Part shown: positions 1 through 8,807 of the stretch, one piece after another
Layout: each line of letters opens with the position of its first letter
How positions within the stretch are numbered: position 1 is the first letter of the stretch
From: Beijerinckiaceae bacterium
GTDB taxonomy: Bacteria > Pseudomonadota > Alphaproteobacteria > Rhizobiales > Beijerinckiaceae
Reading direction: 5' to 3'
Assembly: GCA_027346205.1 (NCBI GenBank)
Contig: DAIESR010000460.1
Location: 1 to 8,864, forward strand
Length of the DNA: 8,864 bases
Program-made: the position numbers and the translations under genes
The notes under the pieces: model-generated
Databases searched by the model: none
What the model saw: the letters and a program-made list of their open reading frames with translations, nothing else
Told to the model about the DNA's origin: nothing

Positions 1-15
1 GCGCGTGGCAATGGC

Positions 16-489
16 CTAAACAAAGGCCACTTTCAAAATCTCGTAGCTCTTGCCGCCGCCGGGCGTGTTCACCTCGACGGAATCGCCGACTTTCTTGCCG
101 ATCAGGGCACGTGCCGTTGGCGAGCTGATCGAGACTCGGCCCGCCTTCACATCGGCCTCCGATTCGCCGACGATCTGATAGACCTTCTCTTGCTCGGTAT
201 CCTCGTCGATAAGGGTGACGGTGGCACCGAACATCACCGTCGAACCGGAGAGTTTCGTGATATCGATCACTTCCGCTCGAGACAATTTGTCCTCGAGCTC
301 GGCGACTCGGCCTTCATTCAGCGATTGTGCCTCCTTGGCCGCGTGATATTCGGCATTCTCGGACAAATCGCCATGGCTTCGCGCTTCCGCGATCGCTTGA
401 ATGATGCGGGGCCGCTCGACTTGCTGCCGCTGCTTCAATTCCTGTTCGAGGACGGAATAGCCGTTCGCCGTCATCGGAATCTTTTCCAT
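16..489 (-). CDS. greA: Transcription elongation factor GreA
   Basis: GreA enters the secondary channel of RNA polymerase and stimulates cleavage of the 3' end of backtracked RNA, so that stalled complexes restart. The 157-residue product has the family's usual length and two-part layout: an N-terminal coiled-coil hairpin (about residues 1-75) and a C-terminal FKBP-like globular domain (about 80-157). The hairpin tip carries the [14 protein letters not shown] motif; D41 and E44 match the acidic residues that place the catalytic metal in E. coli GreA. The C-terminal part has the typical [26 protein letters not shown] stretch. The ATG start is supported by a purine-rich GAGAGAGA tract at 497-504, seven bases upstream; the stop is TAG. 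It lies downstream of carB in the same direction but after a 461-bp gap, so it probably has its own promoter. Two inverted repeats sit just upstream (514-535 and 552-577). Identification is secure. Confidence 0.97.
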   Translation of the reverse strand: MEKIPMTANGYSVLEQELKQRQQVERPRIIQAIAEARSHGDLSENAEYHAAKEAQSLNEGRVAELEDKLSRAEVIDITKLSGSTVMFGATVTLIDEDTEQEKVYQIVGESEADVKAGRVSISSPTARALIGKKVGDSVEVNTPGGGKSYEILKVAFV

Positions 490-513
490 TCTTCAGTCTC
501 TCTCACGTCTTTC

Positions 514-535
514 CGATCGAACCACGGTTCGATCG
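514..535 (-). promoter_or_regulatory. 22-bp palindrome in the greA leader (possible operator or RNA hairpin)
   Basis: The sequence is CGATCGAACC, two bases, then GGTTCGATCG: ten perfectly paired bases on each side. It ends 24 bases before the greA ATG. A two-base centre suits binding by a dimeric regulator; as RNA it could fold with a four-base loop and nine base pairs. No uridine run follows, so it is not a standard terminator. A perfect arm of this length is unlikely by chance in a window of this size, but no binding protein can be named. Confidence 0.5.
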
Positions 536-551
536 TAGCTACAGTGCAGTC

Positions 552-577
552 TCGGAAAAGTGCCTTCCCTTTTCCGA
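552..577 (-). promoter_or_regulatory. 9-bp stem inverted repeat upstream of greA
   Basis: TCGGAAAAG and CTTTTCCGA flank an eight-base loop, giving nine perfect pairs. It lies 16 bases upstream of the 22-bp palindrome, so a transcript starting above it would carry two consecutive hairpins before greA. On the minus strand the loop reads GGAAGGCA, which is purine-rich. No uridine tract follows directly. Whether it is transcribed is unknown, because no clear promoter was found; a TTGTCA at about 578-586 has no good -10 partner. Confidence 0.4.
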
Positions 578-876
578 TGACAAGCTGCGCCAAATTTTCG
601 CTATCAGTCCGAATGCGGTTATGTGGACTCCTGACCAGCGGTACCGCATGGGACCTGCTTCGGATCTGGAATGCGATGGCCTCGGCCTCTTGCCGACGAA
701 CTCATTCATTTCCTAGCCGAATTGGCCTGTGGGTTCGGCCATCGGCCGAGCCGGCCCGAGAAAAAGCCGCTCCCAATGAGCCAGACAAGCCCGCACCGGT
801 CCCGATTATCCCCTTGCTTCCGGAGCATTGCTTGCCAGGTGACGCGATGCCCGGATTTAATCTGACCCTTCGTCTG

Positions 877-896
877 CCGGCTCAAACGACAGCCGG
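877..896 (-). terminator. Weak hairpin downstream of carB
   Basis: CCGGCT and AGCCGG are separated by eight bases, about 55 bases past the carB stop. It is the best hairpin near the carB 3' end, but no uridine run follows on the minus strand. It is therefore not a canonical intrinsic terminator; it could stabilise an RNA end or mean nothing. Confidence 0.2.
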
Positions 897-950
897 TGAG
901 ACAAGTTCAAAACGTTGTCGATCTGAAGTCAAGTCGGGGTGGGCCCGGTA

Positions 951-3900
951 TCAGCCGAAATAATCCTGCAGAGCACGAACTTCGAGATCACCCGCCACAT
1001 AGGCTCTGATGCCCTGCGACGCAGCGATTGCACCGGCTAGAGTGGTGTAATAAGGGACGCGATGCAAGAGGGCAGCGCGACGAAGGGAGCGGGAATCTGC
1101 GAGTGCCTGTGCACCTTCCGTCGTGTTGAAAACGAGCTGGATGCTGCCGTTCTTGATCGCATCGACCACATGCGGCCGCCCTTCCGAGACCTTGTTGACT
1201 TTCTGGGCCGGAATCCCTTGGTTTTCAAGATAGCGCGAGGTGCCGCCGGTCGCGCAGATACGGAAGCCGAGGCTCAGCAACAGCCTCATGCAGTCGAGGA
1301 CACGCGGCTTGTCGACATCGCGCACCGAGACGAAAACGGTGCCGCTCGTCGGCACTTTCGTGCCGCCGCCGAGCTGGCTCTTGGCAAAGGCGATCTCGAA
1401 GGAACGGTCGAGGCCCATGACCTCGCCGGTCGAACGCATCTCCGGCCCGAGCACGGTGTCGACGCCGGGGAAGCGGGCGAAGGGAAACACCGCCTCCTTG
1501 ACTCCGACATGGTCGAGCCGCCGCGGGGTCAGGGCGAAGCTTGCCAGCGATTCGCCGGCCATGATCCGGGCTGCCACTTTGGCGATCGGCACGCCGATGA
1601 CTTTGGCGACGAAGGGCACTGTGCGGGAGGCGCGCGGATTGACTTCGAGCACATAGATCTCGTCATCCTTCAACGCGAATTGCACATTCATCAGCCCGCC
1701 GACATTGAGGGCGAGGGCGAGCTTGCGCGTCTCATCCTCCAGTTTGGCGATGATGTCCAGCGACAGCGAGCGCGGCGGCAGCGAGCAGGCGCTATCGCCC
1801 GAATGAATGCCCGCCTCCTCGATGTGCTCCATGATGCCGCAGACGAAGACATCGCGCCCGTCGCAGAGCGCATCGACGTCGACCTCCACCGCGTCTGAGA
1901 GATAACGATCGAAGAGCAGCGGATTCTTGCCGAGAACCGTGTTGATCTGGCCGGTTTTGTCGTTTGGATAGCGCGCTTTGATATCGCTCGTAACGAGCCC
2001 TGGCAAAGTGTCGAGCAGATAATCATCGAGCGCCGCTTCGTCGCGGATGATCGCCATGGCGCGCCCGCCGAGCACATAGGAGGGGCGCACCACGAGAGGC
2101 AGATTGAGTTCGGCGGCGATGAGGCGTGATTGCTCGACCGAATAGGCGATGCTATTCTTCGGTTGCTTGAGGCCGAGCTTGTCGAGCAGCCGCTTGAAGC
2201 GGTCGCGGTCTTCGGCGAGATCGATCGAATCGACGCTGGTTCCGAGAATAGAGATCTGTGCGGTTTCGAGCGCATGGGCGAGCTTCAGCGGCGTCTGTCC
2301 GCCGAATTGCACGATCGCGCCTCTGAGCGTGCCTGCCTCATTTTCCTTGGCGAGGATTTCGAGCACATCCTCCGCCGTCAGCGGCTCGAAATAAAGCCTG
2401 TCCGACGTATCATAATCCGTCGACACGGTCTCCGGATTGCAGTTGATCATGATGGTCTCAAAGCCCGCGTCGCGGAGCGCGAAACTCGCATGACAGCAGC
2501 AATAGTCGAATTCGATGCCTTGCCCGATCCGGTTCGGGCCACCGCCCAGAATGACGATCTTCTCGCGTGTGGAAGGATTCGCTTCGCAGGCCAAGGTCCC
2601 GGCGAAAGGCGCTTCATAGGTCGAATACATATAGGCGGTCGGCGAAGCGAATTCGGCGGCGCATGTGTCGATGCGCTTGAAGACGGGGCGGACGCCGAGC
2701 CCGTGGCGGTATTCGGTGACGGAGGCTTCGGGCAGGCCCGCGAGCGCGGCGAGGCGCGCGTCTGAAAATCCGGCGGCCTTCAGCATTCTGAGATTGGCGG
2801 CGTCCTGCGGCAGTCCGAAGCTACGGACCTTTGCCTCGAGATCGATGATTTCCTGCAGCCGCGCGATGAACCAGCGATCGATGCCGCAAGCGTCATGGAT
2901 GTCCTCATGCATCAGCCCATGCCGTAATGCCTGGGCGACGACGAGTAGACGGTCGGGCGTCGGCCGGCCGAGCGCGGCGCGCAAGACATTCTTTTCGTCG
3001 CCCTTGCCGAAGCCGTCGATCTCAATCTCGTCGAGGCCATTGAGACCCGTTTCGAGCGAGCGCAGCGCCTTTTGCAGACTTTCCGCGAACGTGCGGCCGA
3101 TTGCCATGGCTTCGCCGACAGATTTCATCGCCGTCGTCAGGATCGGCTCGGCGCCGGGAAATTTCTCGAAGGCGAAGCGCGGAATCTTGGTGACGACATA
3201 ATCGATCGTCGGCTCGAAGGAGGCGGGCGTCGCGCCGCCGGTGATGTCATTGGCGATCTCGTCGAGCGTATAGCCGATCGCGAGCTTGGCAGCGACCTTG
3301 GCGATCGGAAAGCCGGTCGCTTTCGAAGCGAGCGCGGAAGAGCGGGAGACGCGCGGGTTCATCTCGATGACGACCATCCGGCCGTTGGCCGGATCGACCG
3401 CGAATTGCACATTCGAGCCGCCGGTCTCGACGCCGATCTCTCGCAGCACGGCGAGAGAGGCATCGCGCATCACCTGATATTCCTTGTCGGTCAAAGTGAG
3501 CGCCGGCGCGACCGTGATCGAGTCGCCGGTGTGGACGCCCATCGGGTCGATGTTCTCGATCGAGCATATGATGATGCAATTGTCCGCTTTGTCGCGGACG
3601 ACCTCCATCTCATATTCCTTCCAGCCGAGGACGCTTTCCTCGACCAGAACCTCATTTGTCGGCGAAGCATCGATGCCGCGTTCGATGATCTCGATGAATT
3701 CCTCTTTGTTATAGGCGATGCCGCCGCCGGTGCCGCCCATGGTGAAGGACGGGCGGATGATGGCTGCCACGCCGATGTCGTCGTGGATGTCGAGCGCCTG
3801 GGTGAGAGTCTTGATCTGATGCGAGCGCGGCGTCGAAAGCCCGATCCGTGTCATGGCCTCGCGGAAGAGCTTGCGATCCTCCGCCTTGTCGATCGCCTCG

Positions 3901-4274
3901 GCCGTCGCGCCGATCATCTCGACATCATATTGTGTGAGCACGCCCATGCGCTTGAGCGACAGGGCGCAGTTCAGCGCCGTCTGGCCACCCATGGTCGGCA
4001 AAAGCGCAAAGCCGCCCGGCGCGGCATAGCGCTCTGCGGCGATGATCTTGGCAATGACTTCCGGCGTGATCGGCTCGATATAGGTCCGATCCGCCATGTC
4101 GGGATCGGTCATGATCGTCGCCGGATTTGAATTCACCAGAACGATGCGGTAGCCCTCGGCCCGCAGCGCCTTGCAGGCTTGAGTTCCGGAATAGTCGAAT
4201 TCGCAGGCTTGGCCGATGATGATCGGTCCAGCCCCGATGATCATGATGGTCGAGATATCCGTCCGCTTGGGCAT
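951..4274 (-). CDS. carB: Carbamoyl-phosphate synthase large subunit
   Basis: CarB is the synthetase subunit of CarAB. It uses bicarbonate, glutamine-derived ammonia and two ATP to make carbamoyl phosphate for arginine and pyrimidines. The 1107 residues carry the duplicated architecture. The carboxyphosphate ATP-grasp half (about 1-408) has [12 protein letters not shown] at 174-185 and EMNPRVSRS at 304-312. An oligomerisation region spans about 409-560. The carbamoyl-phosphate half (about 570-940) has [15 protein letters not shown] at 577-591 and LEVNPRASR at 876-884. A C-terminal MGS-like allosteric domain covers about 975-1107. In that domain K989, T1009, T1012, K1028, N1050 and T1052 align with the phosphate-ligand (IMP/UMP) residues of E. 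coli CarB, so nucleotide regulation is probably kept. The ATG gives the canonical N-terminus, but the nearest GAGAG lies 13 bases upstream, a poor site. An arginine-rich short frame (4327-4241) overlaps the start. carA is not in the window. Confidence 0.98.
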   Translation of the reverse strand: MPKRTDISTIMIIGAGPIIIGQACEFDYSGTQACKALRAEGYRIVLVNSNPATIMTDPDMADRTYIEPITPEVIAKIIAAERYAAPGGFALLPTMGGQTALNCALSLKRMGVLTQYDVEMIGATAEAIDKAEDRKLFREAMTRIGLSTPRSHQIKTLTQALDIHDDIGVAAIIRPSFTMGGTGGGIAYNKEEFIEIIERGIDASPTNEVLVEESVLGWKEYEMEVVRDKADNCIIICSIENIDPMGVHTGDSITVAPALTLTDKEYQVMRDASLAVLREIGVETGGSNVQFAVDPANGRMVVIEMNPRVSRSSALASKATGFPIAKVAAKLAIGYTLDEIANDITGGATPASFEPTIDYVVTKIPRFAFEKFPGAEPILTTAMKSVGEAMAIGRTFAESLQKALRSLETGLNGLDEIEIDGFGKGDEKNVLRAALGRPTPDRLLVVAQALRHGLMHEDIHDACGIDRWFIARLQEIIDLEAKVRSFGLPQDAANLRMLKAAGFSDARLAALAGLPEASVTEYRHGLGVRPVFKRIDTCAAEFASPTAYMYSTYEAPFAGTLACEANPSTREKIVILGGGPNRIGQGIEFDYCCCHASFALRDAGFETIMINCNPETVSTDYDTSDRLYFEPLTAEDVLEILAKENEAGTLRGAIVQFGGQTPLKLAHALETAQISILGTSVDSIDLAEDRDRFKRLLDKLGLKQPKNSIAYSVEQSRLIAAELNLPLVVRPSYVLGGRAMAIIRDEAALDDYLLDTLPGLVTSDIKARYPNDKTGQINTVLGKNPLLFDRYLSDAVEVDVDALCDGRDVFVCGIMEHIEEAGIHSGDSACSLPPRSLSLDIIAKLEDETRKLALALNVGGLMNVQFALKDDEIYVLEVNPRASRTVPFVAKVIGVPIAKVAARIMAGESLASFALTPRRLDHVGVKEAVFPFARFPGVDTVLGPEMRSTGEVMGLDRSFEIAFAKSQLGGGTKVPTSGTVFVSVRDVDKPRVLDCMRLLLSLGFRICATGGTSRYLENQGIPAQKVNKVSEGRPHVVDAIKNGSIQLVFNTTEGAQALADSRSLRRAALLHRVPYYTTLAGAIAASQGIRAYVAGDLEVRALQDYFG

Positions 4275-4368
4275 GGGTGGTGTTGTACTCTCTGTCGTAC
4301 GTTTTTGCGCCTGCGACGTTCATGCATCGGGCGGGTTTTGTTGGCGGCGATGGCGACGAAGTGCGCAA

Positions 4369-4492
4369 TCCTCTCCTTTGGAGAGAGGCTGGCTTGCAGA
4401 GCAAGCCGGCTGAGGGGTTATATAGTGAATCGCGGGACCCTAACCCTTCAGCCGACCGGCTTCGCCGACCGCTTTCTCCCACCGGGAGAAGG
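4369..4492. repeat. Mosaic palindromic intergenic repeat (REP/MITE-like)
   Basis: About 120 bases fold almost completely into nested hairpins. A 6-bp stem is at 4371-4385 (CTCTCC/GGAGAG). A 7-bp stem is at 4391-4407 (GGCTTGC/GCAAGCC). A long-range 13-base pairing joins 4408-4420 to 4441-4453 with one mismatch. A short CGGC/GCCG stem is at 4457-4467, and a 7-bp stem at 4474-4490 (TTCTCCC/GGGAGAA). The outer hairpins flank the central stem symmetrically, as in a cruciform. The motif order (CTCTCC..GGAGAG, then GAGGGGTTA, then TAACCC..TCAGCC, then CTCCC..GGGAG) resembles intergenic repeats I recall from Hyphomicrobiales genomes. It has no open reading frame of its own. Only one copy is in the window, so its repetitive nature is inferred. 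Confidence 0.7.
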
Positions 4493-4506
4493 CTCGCACT
4501 TTATCC

Positions 4507-4522
4507 ATGCGTTATCACGCAT
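4507..4522 (-). other. Hairpin directly after the DUF2237 stop codon
   Basis: ATGCGT and ACGCAT form six pairs around a four-base loop, immediately after the TGA of the DUF2237 gene. No uridine run follows. Together with the palindromic repeat 14 bases further downstream it may slow decay of the DUF2237 mRNA 3' end or limit read-through into carB. This role is inferred from position only. Confidence 0.35.
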
Positions 4523-4927
4523 TCACGAAAGATCGACGGCGTAGCGCTTCAAATCTTCCAAGGCGCAATATTCGAGCGCGCCCTCATGTGTCGCTCGCAG
4601 CACGACACGCGGCATTTTGCCGGCCTCGAAAGCCTCCTGCCAGCGCGGCGCGCAGAGGCACCAGCGGTCGCCCGGCTTCAGGCCGGGAAAGCCATATTGC
4701 GGCAGCGGCGTCGAGAGATCATTGCCGGCAGCCTTGGAGAAGGCGAGGAATTCCTCGGTCGTGACGATGCAGACAGTGTGACTCGCGGTATCTTCGCGCG
4801 AGGTGTCGCAGGAACCATTGCGGAAAAAGCCGGTCAAGGGCGAATGCGAACAGGGCTCGAGCGGCAGGCCGAGCACATTGCGGGAGGGGCGGCGCCCACC
4901 GCCGCCGCCATTGTCTTCCCTGAACAT
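4523..4927 (-). CDS. DUF2237 family protein of unknown function
   Basis: A small, probably cytoplasmic protein whose biochemical role is not known to me. The family signature runs through the chain, numbered from the ATG at 4927: NVLGLPLEPCS near 17-27, TGFFRNGSCDT at 32-42, SHTVCIVTTEEFLAFSKAAGND at about 49-70, STPLPQYGFPGLKPGDRWCLCAPRWQEA at about 72-99, and ATHEGALEYC at 112-121. Conserved cysteines (C26, C40, C53 and the C90-x-C92 pair) and nearby histidines suggest a metal or redox site, which is inference. The frame can begin 12 codons earlier at 4963. I chose 4927 because a GAGGG lies seven bases upstream, the 4963 ATG has no such site, and the shorter 134-residue form is closer to family length. 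There is no signal peptide or TM segment, but a glycine run follows the N-terminus. It lies between the receptor gene and carB with no functional partner visible. Confidence 0.88.
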   Translation of the reverse strand: MFREDNGGGGGRRPSRNVLGLPLEPCSHSPLTGFFRNGSCDTSREDTASHTVCIVTTEEFLAFSKAAGNDLSTPLPQYGFPGLKPGDRWCLCAPRWQEAFEAGKMPRVVLRATHEGALEYCALEDLKRYAVDLS

Positions 4928-4934
4928 GGGGGAT

Positions 4935-4939
4935 CCCTC
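4935..4939 (-). promoter_or_regulatory. Ribosome binding site deciding the DUF2237 start
   Basis: On the minus strand GAGGG stands seven bases before the ATG at 4927. The alternative in-frame ATG at 4963 is preceded by GCGGCACCCAC, which has no Shine-Dalgarno character. This favours the 134-residue product over the 146-residue one. Confidence 0.6.
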
Positions 4940-5078
4940 AAAATAATGCTGCGAAAGATCCATGTGGGTGCCGCAGCCTGAACGGTATTCGGCGCGAACA
5001 AATCAGAATAGTTTGCGCGCTGCAACACGTTTCCGCTGCGGTGGCCATGCGGACTGGCTGGCTCGAAGGTCAAGCCGA

Positions 5079-6812
5079 TTACGTGGCTGCTGCCGGGGCC
5101 GGAGATCGGGGACCAGCGGCGATGGTAGGCCCGGCTTCGGTGCGGATTTGCTGGCAGAACTCCAACGACCGCCGGAAGAGGCGATCCGACTGCAACGAAA
5201 CCTCATCTGTCGCCGCCAGGATTTCGGTCGCGACCCGCTCCGTCTCGCTTGTCGATTGGCTGACTTCCTGGAGAACCAGGGACAGATTTTGCGCCTCGTC
5301 TGCAGCGGTGCCCACGTATCGGGCAATGTCGCGGCTCGCCTGGTCCTTCTGGTCCATGGCATTGCCGAGTTGGCTGGACATGTCCGCGATGCGGCCGATA
5401 CGGCTGACGGTCACGCCGATCGCCTTGACGACGTGGTCCGTGGCGGATTTCACCGTTTCGATCCGTTGAGCAATATCAGCCGCGGCACGCGAGGTCTCAT
5501 GCGCGAGAGTCTTCACCTCGCTCGCAACGACGGCGAAGCCGCGGCCGGCCTCGCCGCAGCGCGCGGCTTCGATCGTCGCATTGAGGGCGAGAAGATTGGT
5601 CTGGTAAGCGATCCCGCCGATGAAATCGGCGATCTGGCCGATGGTGTCGACGGCTTCGACAAGCTCATTGGCGCTTCGCGACGTCGCCTTTCCATCACCG
5701 GTCGCGAGCATCGCGATTTCGCCTGCCGTGATGAAGAGCTCGTTCATCTTGCCGATCGTCATTGCCAGATCCGATGAGGATGCGAAGAGCCGCGCGGAAT
5801 TTGCGATCCGGTCTTGCGAAAAGGCGACGACCTTCTTGGTTCGGTTATCGGTCGATCCGGCGATGTCGCGCATGACAGTGGCATTGCGTTGCAATTCCGT
5901 GGCGGCTGAAGACAGCGCGCCGATGGCGTCCATGACCTCTTGCTGGAAGACCTCGGCGACGCGCTGACGTTCGCCTGCCAGGGCCGCGGCCGCGCGCGCC
6001 TCGGTTGCGGCGGTCTCCTTTTCGAGGCGCAGAACGGAAAGCCCCTTGTCGCGGAAGACGAGTATAGCCCGGGCGACATCGCCGAGCTCGTCATGGCGCC
6101 CGGTATAGCTGATCTGCGTCTTGAAATCGCCCGCCGCGATCCGGCGCATGGCTTCGGCAAGGCGCAGCATCGGCCGCGCGATGGCCAAGGAAGCCCAGGC
6201 GACGGTGCCGATGAAGAAAGCGATATAGCCCGCTGCAAAGATTTCGAGCGTGCTGCGCACGCCAGCCGATTTCACATTTTGGGCATAGTCGATGCGGTCT
6301 TGCGCTTCACGCGCGAGCGCCAGCGACAAATGGGTGAGGCTTGCCTCGAGATCGTCGCGCAGAGCCGAGAATCGATAGTACAATTGGAACTGCGGCGTCT
6401 CCTCCGTACCCGCTGCGGGAAAGCCATCCAAGAATTTCAGCATCCGGTCGAAGCGCAGTGAAATGGCGGCGATCTCATGAAGCTTTTCGGGGCACAGGCC
6501 ACGGACTGTGGTGAGCCAATTGCGGAAGCGGCGGGTTTCCTCCCGAATCGCATAGCGGATATCGTGCAGATCCTCGGCTTTCGCGTCTTTGAGTTGATAG
6601 GCGAGCACGCTGAAGGCGGTTTCCGACGCCTTGGCTTCGCCGAGGGTGACGCGGGCCGGATATTGGCGATTGATGATGTCGGCATCGGTCTTTTGCAGAT
6701 CGACGATCTTCGTCCATATGATGGCGCCGCTGATGCCGGTGAGGAGCGCGAAGGCGATGATCACGAGCGCGAAACTATGTGTCAGTCGGAAAGCGCTAAA
6801 ATAGCTTTGCAC
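5079..6812 (-). CDS. Methyl-accepting chemotaxis-type transducer (two TM, HAMP)
   Basis: An inner-membrane receptor of 577 residues expected to signal to CheA/CheW. A short cytoplasmic start leads to TM1 (about 14-35), then a helical periplasmic domain of about 150 residues (36-187) of no recognised ligand class, possibly four-helix-bundle-like. TM2 (about 188-211) is followed by a HAMP domain (about 211-264, with P214 and HDELGDVARA) and a signalling coiled coil (about 285-555). The hairpin tip is clear: IAYQTNLLALNATIEAAR at 401-418, then GEAGRGFAVVASEVKTLA at 420-437. No CheR-tethering NWETF-like tail is present; the C-terminus is Pro/Ala-rich. The start is GTG with GGGG six bases upstream, and no other Met occurs before residue 222, so this start is needed to include TM1. 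The helix before the tip lacks the usual Glu/Gln pairs used for adaptive methylation. No che genes are adjacent. The ligand is unknown. Confidence 0.93.
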   Translation of the reverse strand: MQSYFSAFRLTHSFALVIIAFALLTGISGAIIWTKIVDLQKTDADIINRQYPARVTLGEAKASETAFSVLAYQLKDAKAEDLHDIRYAIREETRRFRNWLTTVRGLCPEKLHEIAAISLRFDRMLKFLDGFPAAGTEETPQFQLYYRFSALRDDLEASLTHLSLALAREAQDRIDYAQNVKSAGVRSTLEIFAAGYIAFFIGTVAWASLAIARPMLRLAEAMRRIAAGDFKTQISYTGRHDELGDVARAILVFRDKGLSVLRLEKETAATEARAAAALAGERQRVAEVFQQEVMDAIGALSSAATELQRNATVMRDIAGSTDNRTKKVVAFSQDRIANSARLFASSSDLAMTIGKMNELFITAGEIAMLATGDGKATSRSANELVEAVDTIGQIADFIGGIAYQTNLLALNATIEAARCGEAGRGFAVVASEVKTLAHETSRAAADIAQRIETVKSATDHVVKAIGVTVSRIGRIADMSSQLGNAMDQKDQASRDIARYVGTAADEAQNLSLVLQEVSQSTSETERVATEILAATDEVSLQSDRLFRRSLEFCQQIRTEAGPTIAAGPRSPAPAAAT

Positions 6813-7191
6813 GTATTGCCCCGTTGCGAATGTGGTTCGATCCCGGGCTCCGTCTCACGCACCACTGGAGAATCTCGATCGGCAACCGCCGTGAGGTCTT
6901 CATGGCAACAGCATTTTATTGGCAGTGAGCGTGGCGAAGGAGGAGAGTGATCGAATCAATCGTTATGGTGCGTTACGATAATAGGCTAATGTTAAGATCA
7001 GATGAGATGGGCGGCTGCGCGTGCCGCATGCATCCTTTCCAAGCACTTGGATAAGCGATGCTTTTCAGCCACTCTGTGGCTCATGCGCAACAGACATGAT
7101 CAGCCATGCCGCGTATAAAGGCAGGGCTGACAACCTGTTGAGCCGGCCGGGGGGCTACGGCTCAGTTTGTAAAACAGGTGGAGGGGAAGGC
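6813..7191. other. Upstream region of the receptor gene, no gene supported
   Basis: This 379-base stretch separates the aat terminator from the receptor gene. It holds a half-site GTGGTTCGATC at 6832-6842 that matches one side of the greA palindrome. It also holds an inverted repeat TCCAAG/CTTGGA at 7038-7051 inside a longer imperfect stem (7030-7061), a 6-bp hairpin AGCCAC/GTGGCT at 7067-7081, and nested pairing ACCTGTT..AACAGGT (7133-7179). A TATTAT on the minus strand (6978-6983) has no acceptable -35 partner, so no promoter is called. Open frames here look random. Confidence 0.5.
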
Positions 7192-7227
7192 AAAAGCCCG
7201 GTTTCATCGATATGAAACCGGGCTTTT
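7192..7227 (-). terminator. Strong intrinsic terminator of the aminotransferase gene
   Basis: AAAAGCCCGGTTTCAT and its exact complement ATGAAACCGGGCTTTT pair over 16 bases around a four-base loop. Reading the minus strand, the stem closes with GGGCTTTT, the usual GC stem plus U-tract form, 32 bases after the aminotransferase stop. The A-run on the other side makes it potentially bidirectional, although no plus-strand gene ends here. It separates the aminotransferase transcript from the receptor gene. Confidence 0.9.
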
Positions 7228-7259
7228 CGTTTGGCGCTGGATTTTTTCGGGGCCAACGC

Positions 7260-8575
<1,316 letters not shown>

Positions 8576-8768
8576 CTTGAAAATCACAGCTTGCGACCTT
8601 CGGCGGAAGGGCTGACGCCGGCGTCTTGCGCTTTTTCGGCACGCTGGGTCGCTCTGCACGGTTCGACGCGGTTTTACGGAAACCGCTAGGAAGTTTTTGA
8701 CCAAGATCAGGGGGAACTTTTTTCTTGATTCGCACTTTGCAATCGAGATTAACGAAACCCTTCGCCTC

Positions 8769-8807
8769 GCCGCGGCGTTCCCGTGATAGAGGCGCGCGGC
8801 TTTTTTT
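8769..8807 (+). terminator. Terminator-like stem with T-run on the plus strand
   Basis: GCCGCG (8769-8774) and CGCGGC (8795-8800) are separated by 20 bases and followed by seven T. This is the form of an intrinsic terminator for rightward transcription, but the loop is long and no plus-strand gene ends here. It may be chance. Confidence 0.25.

Larger units (their letters stand above)
490..950. other. carB-greA intergenic region, no gene supported
   Basis: These 461 bases hold the two greA-proximal inverted repeats (514-535, 552-577). They also hold a 9-bp stem with one G-T pair at 732-752 (GGTTCGGCC, three bases, GGCCGAGCC) and a 6-bp stem at 877-896 downstream of carB. Open frames on the plus strand (for example 671-865) have no recognisable product and no convincing ribosome binding site. 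No tRNA, repeat family or clear promoter was recognised. The region most likely contains the carB 3' end and the greA promoter and leader. Confidence 0.6.

Noticed and set aside
671..865. 64-codon plus-strand frame in the carB-greA spacer
   Set aside because: No family resemblance, no convincing Shine-Dalgarno, opposite to all neighbours, and length within what chance gives.
1062..1898. Long plus-strand open frame antisense to carB
   Set aside because: It is the mirror of the carB codon pattern in GC-rich DNA; the composition is Arg/Asp/His-rich with no recognisable domain, while the minus strand encodes an intact CarB.
3072..4130. 352-codon plus-strand open frame antisense to the first half of carB
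   Set aside because: Same effect of GC-rich third positions; the translation is low in diversity, lacks known motifs and has no plausible ribosome binding site.
4992..5020. Hairpin GCGCG-AA-CAAA / TTTGCGCGC between the receptor stop and the DUF2237 gene
   Set aside because: The stem is interrupted by a two-base bulge and lacks a uridine run, so it does not support a terminator call for the receptor gene.
6832..6863. tRNA-like 3' end (GTGGTTCGATCCCGGG followed by CACCA further on)
   Set aside because: The T-loop motif is present, but the five bases on either side do not pair, the CCA is at the wrong distance, and no anticodon or D arm lies upstream. The similarity seems accidental.
7151..7180. 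tRNA 5'-half-like stretch (GGGGGCTACGGCTCAGTTTG)
   Set aside because: It resembles an acceptor strand plus D arm, but no anticodon arm, T arm or matching acceptor strand follows; the downstream sequence is the aatA terminator.
7021..7215. 64-codon plus-strand frame between the receptor and aatA genes
   Set aside because: It runs into the terminator hairpin, has no recognisable product and no ribosome binding site.
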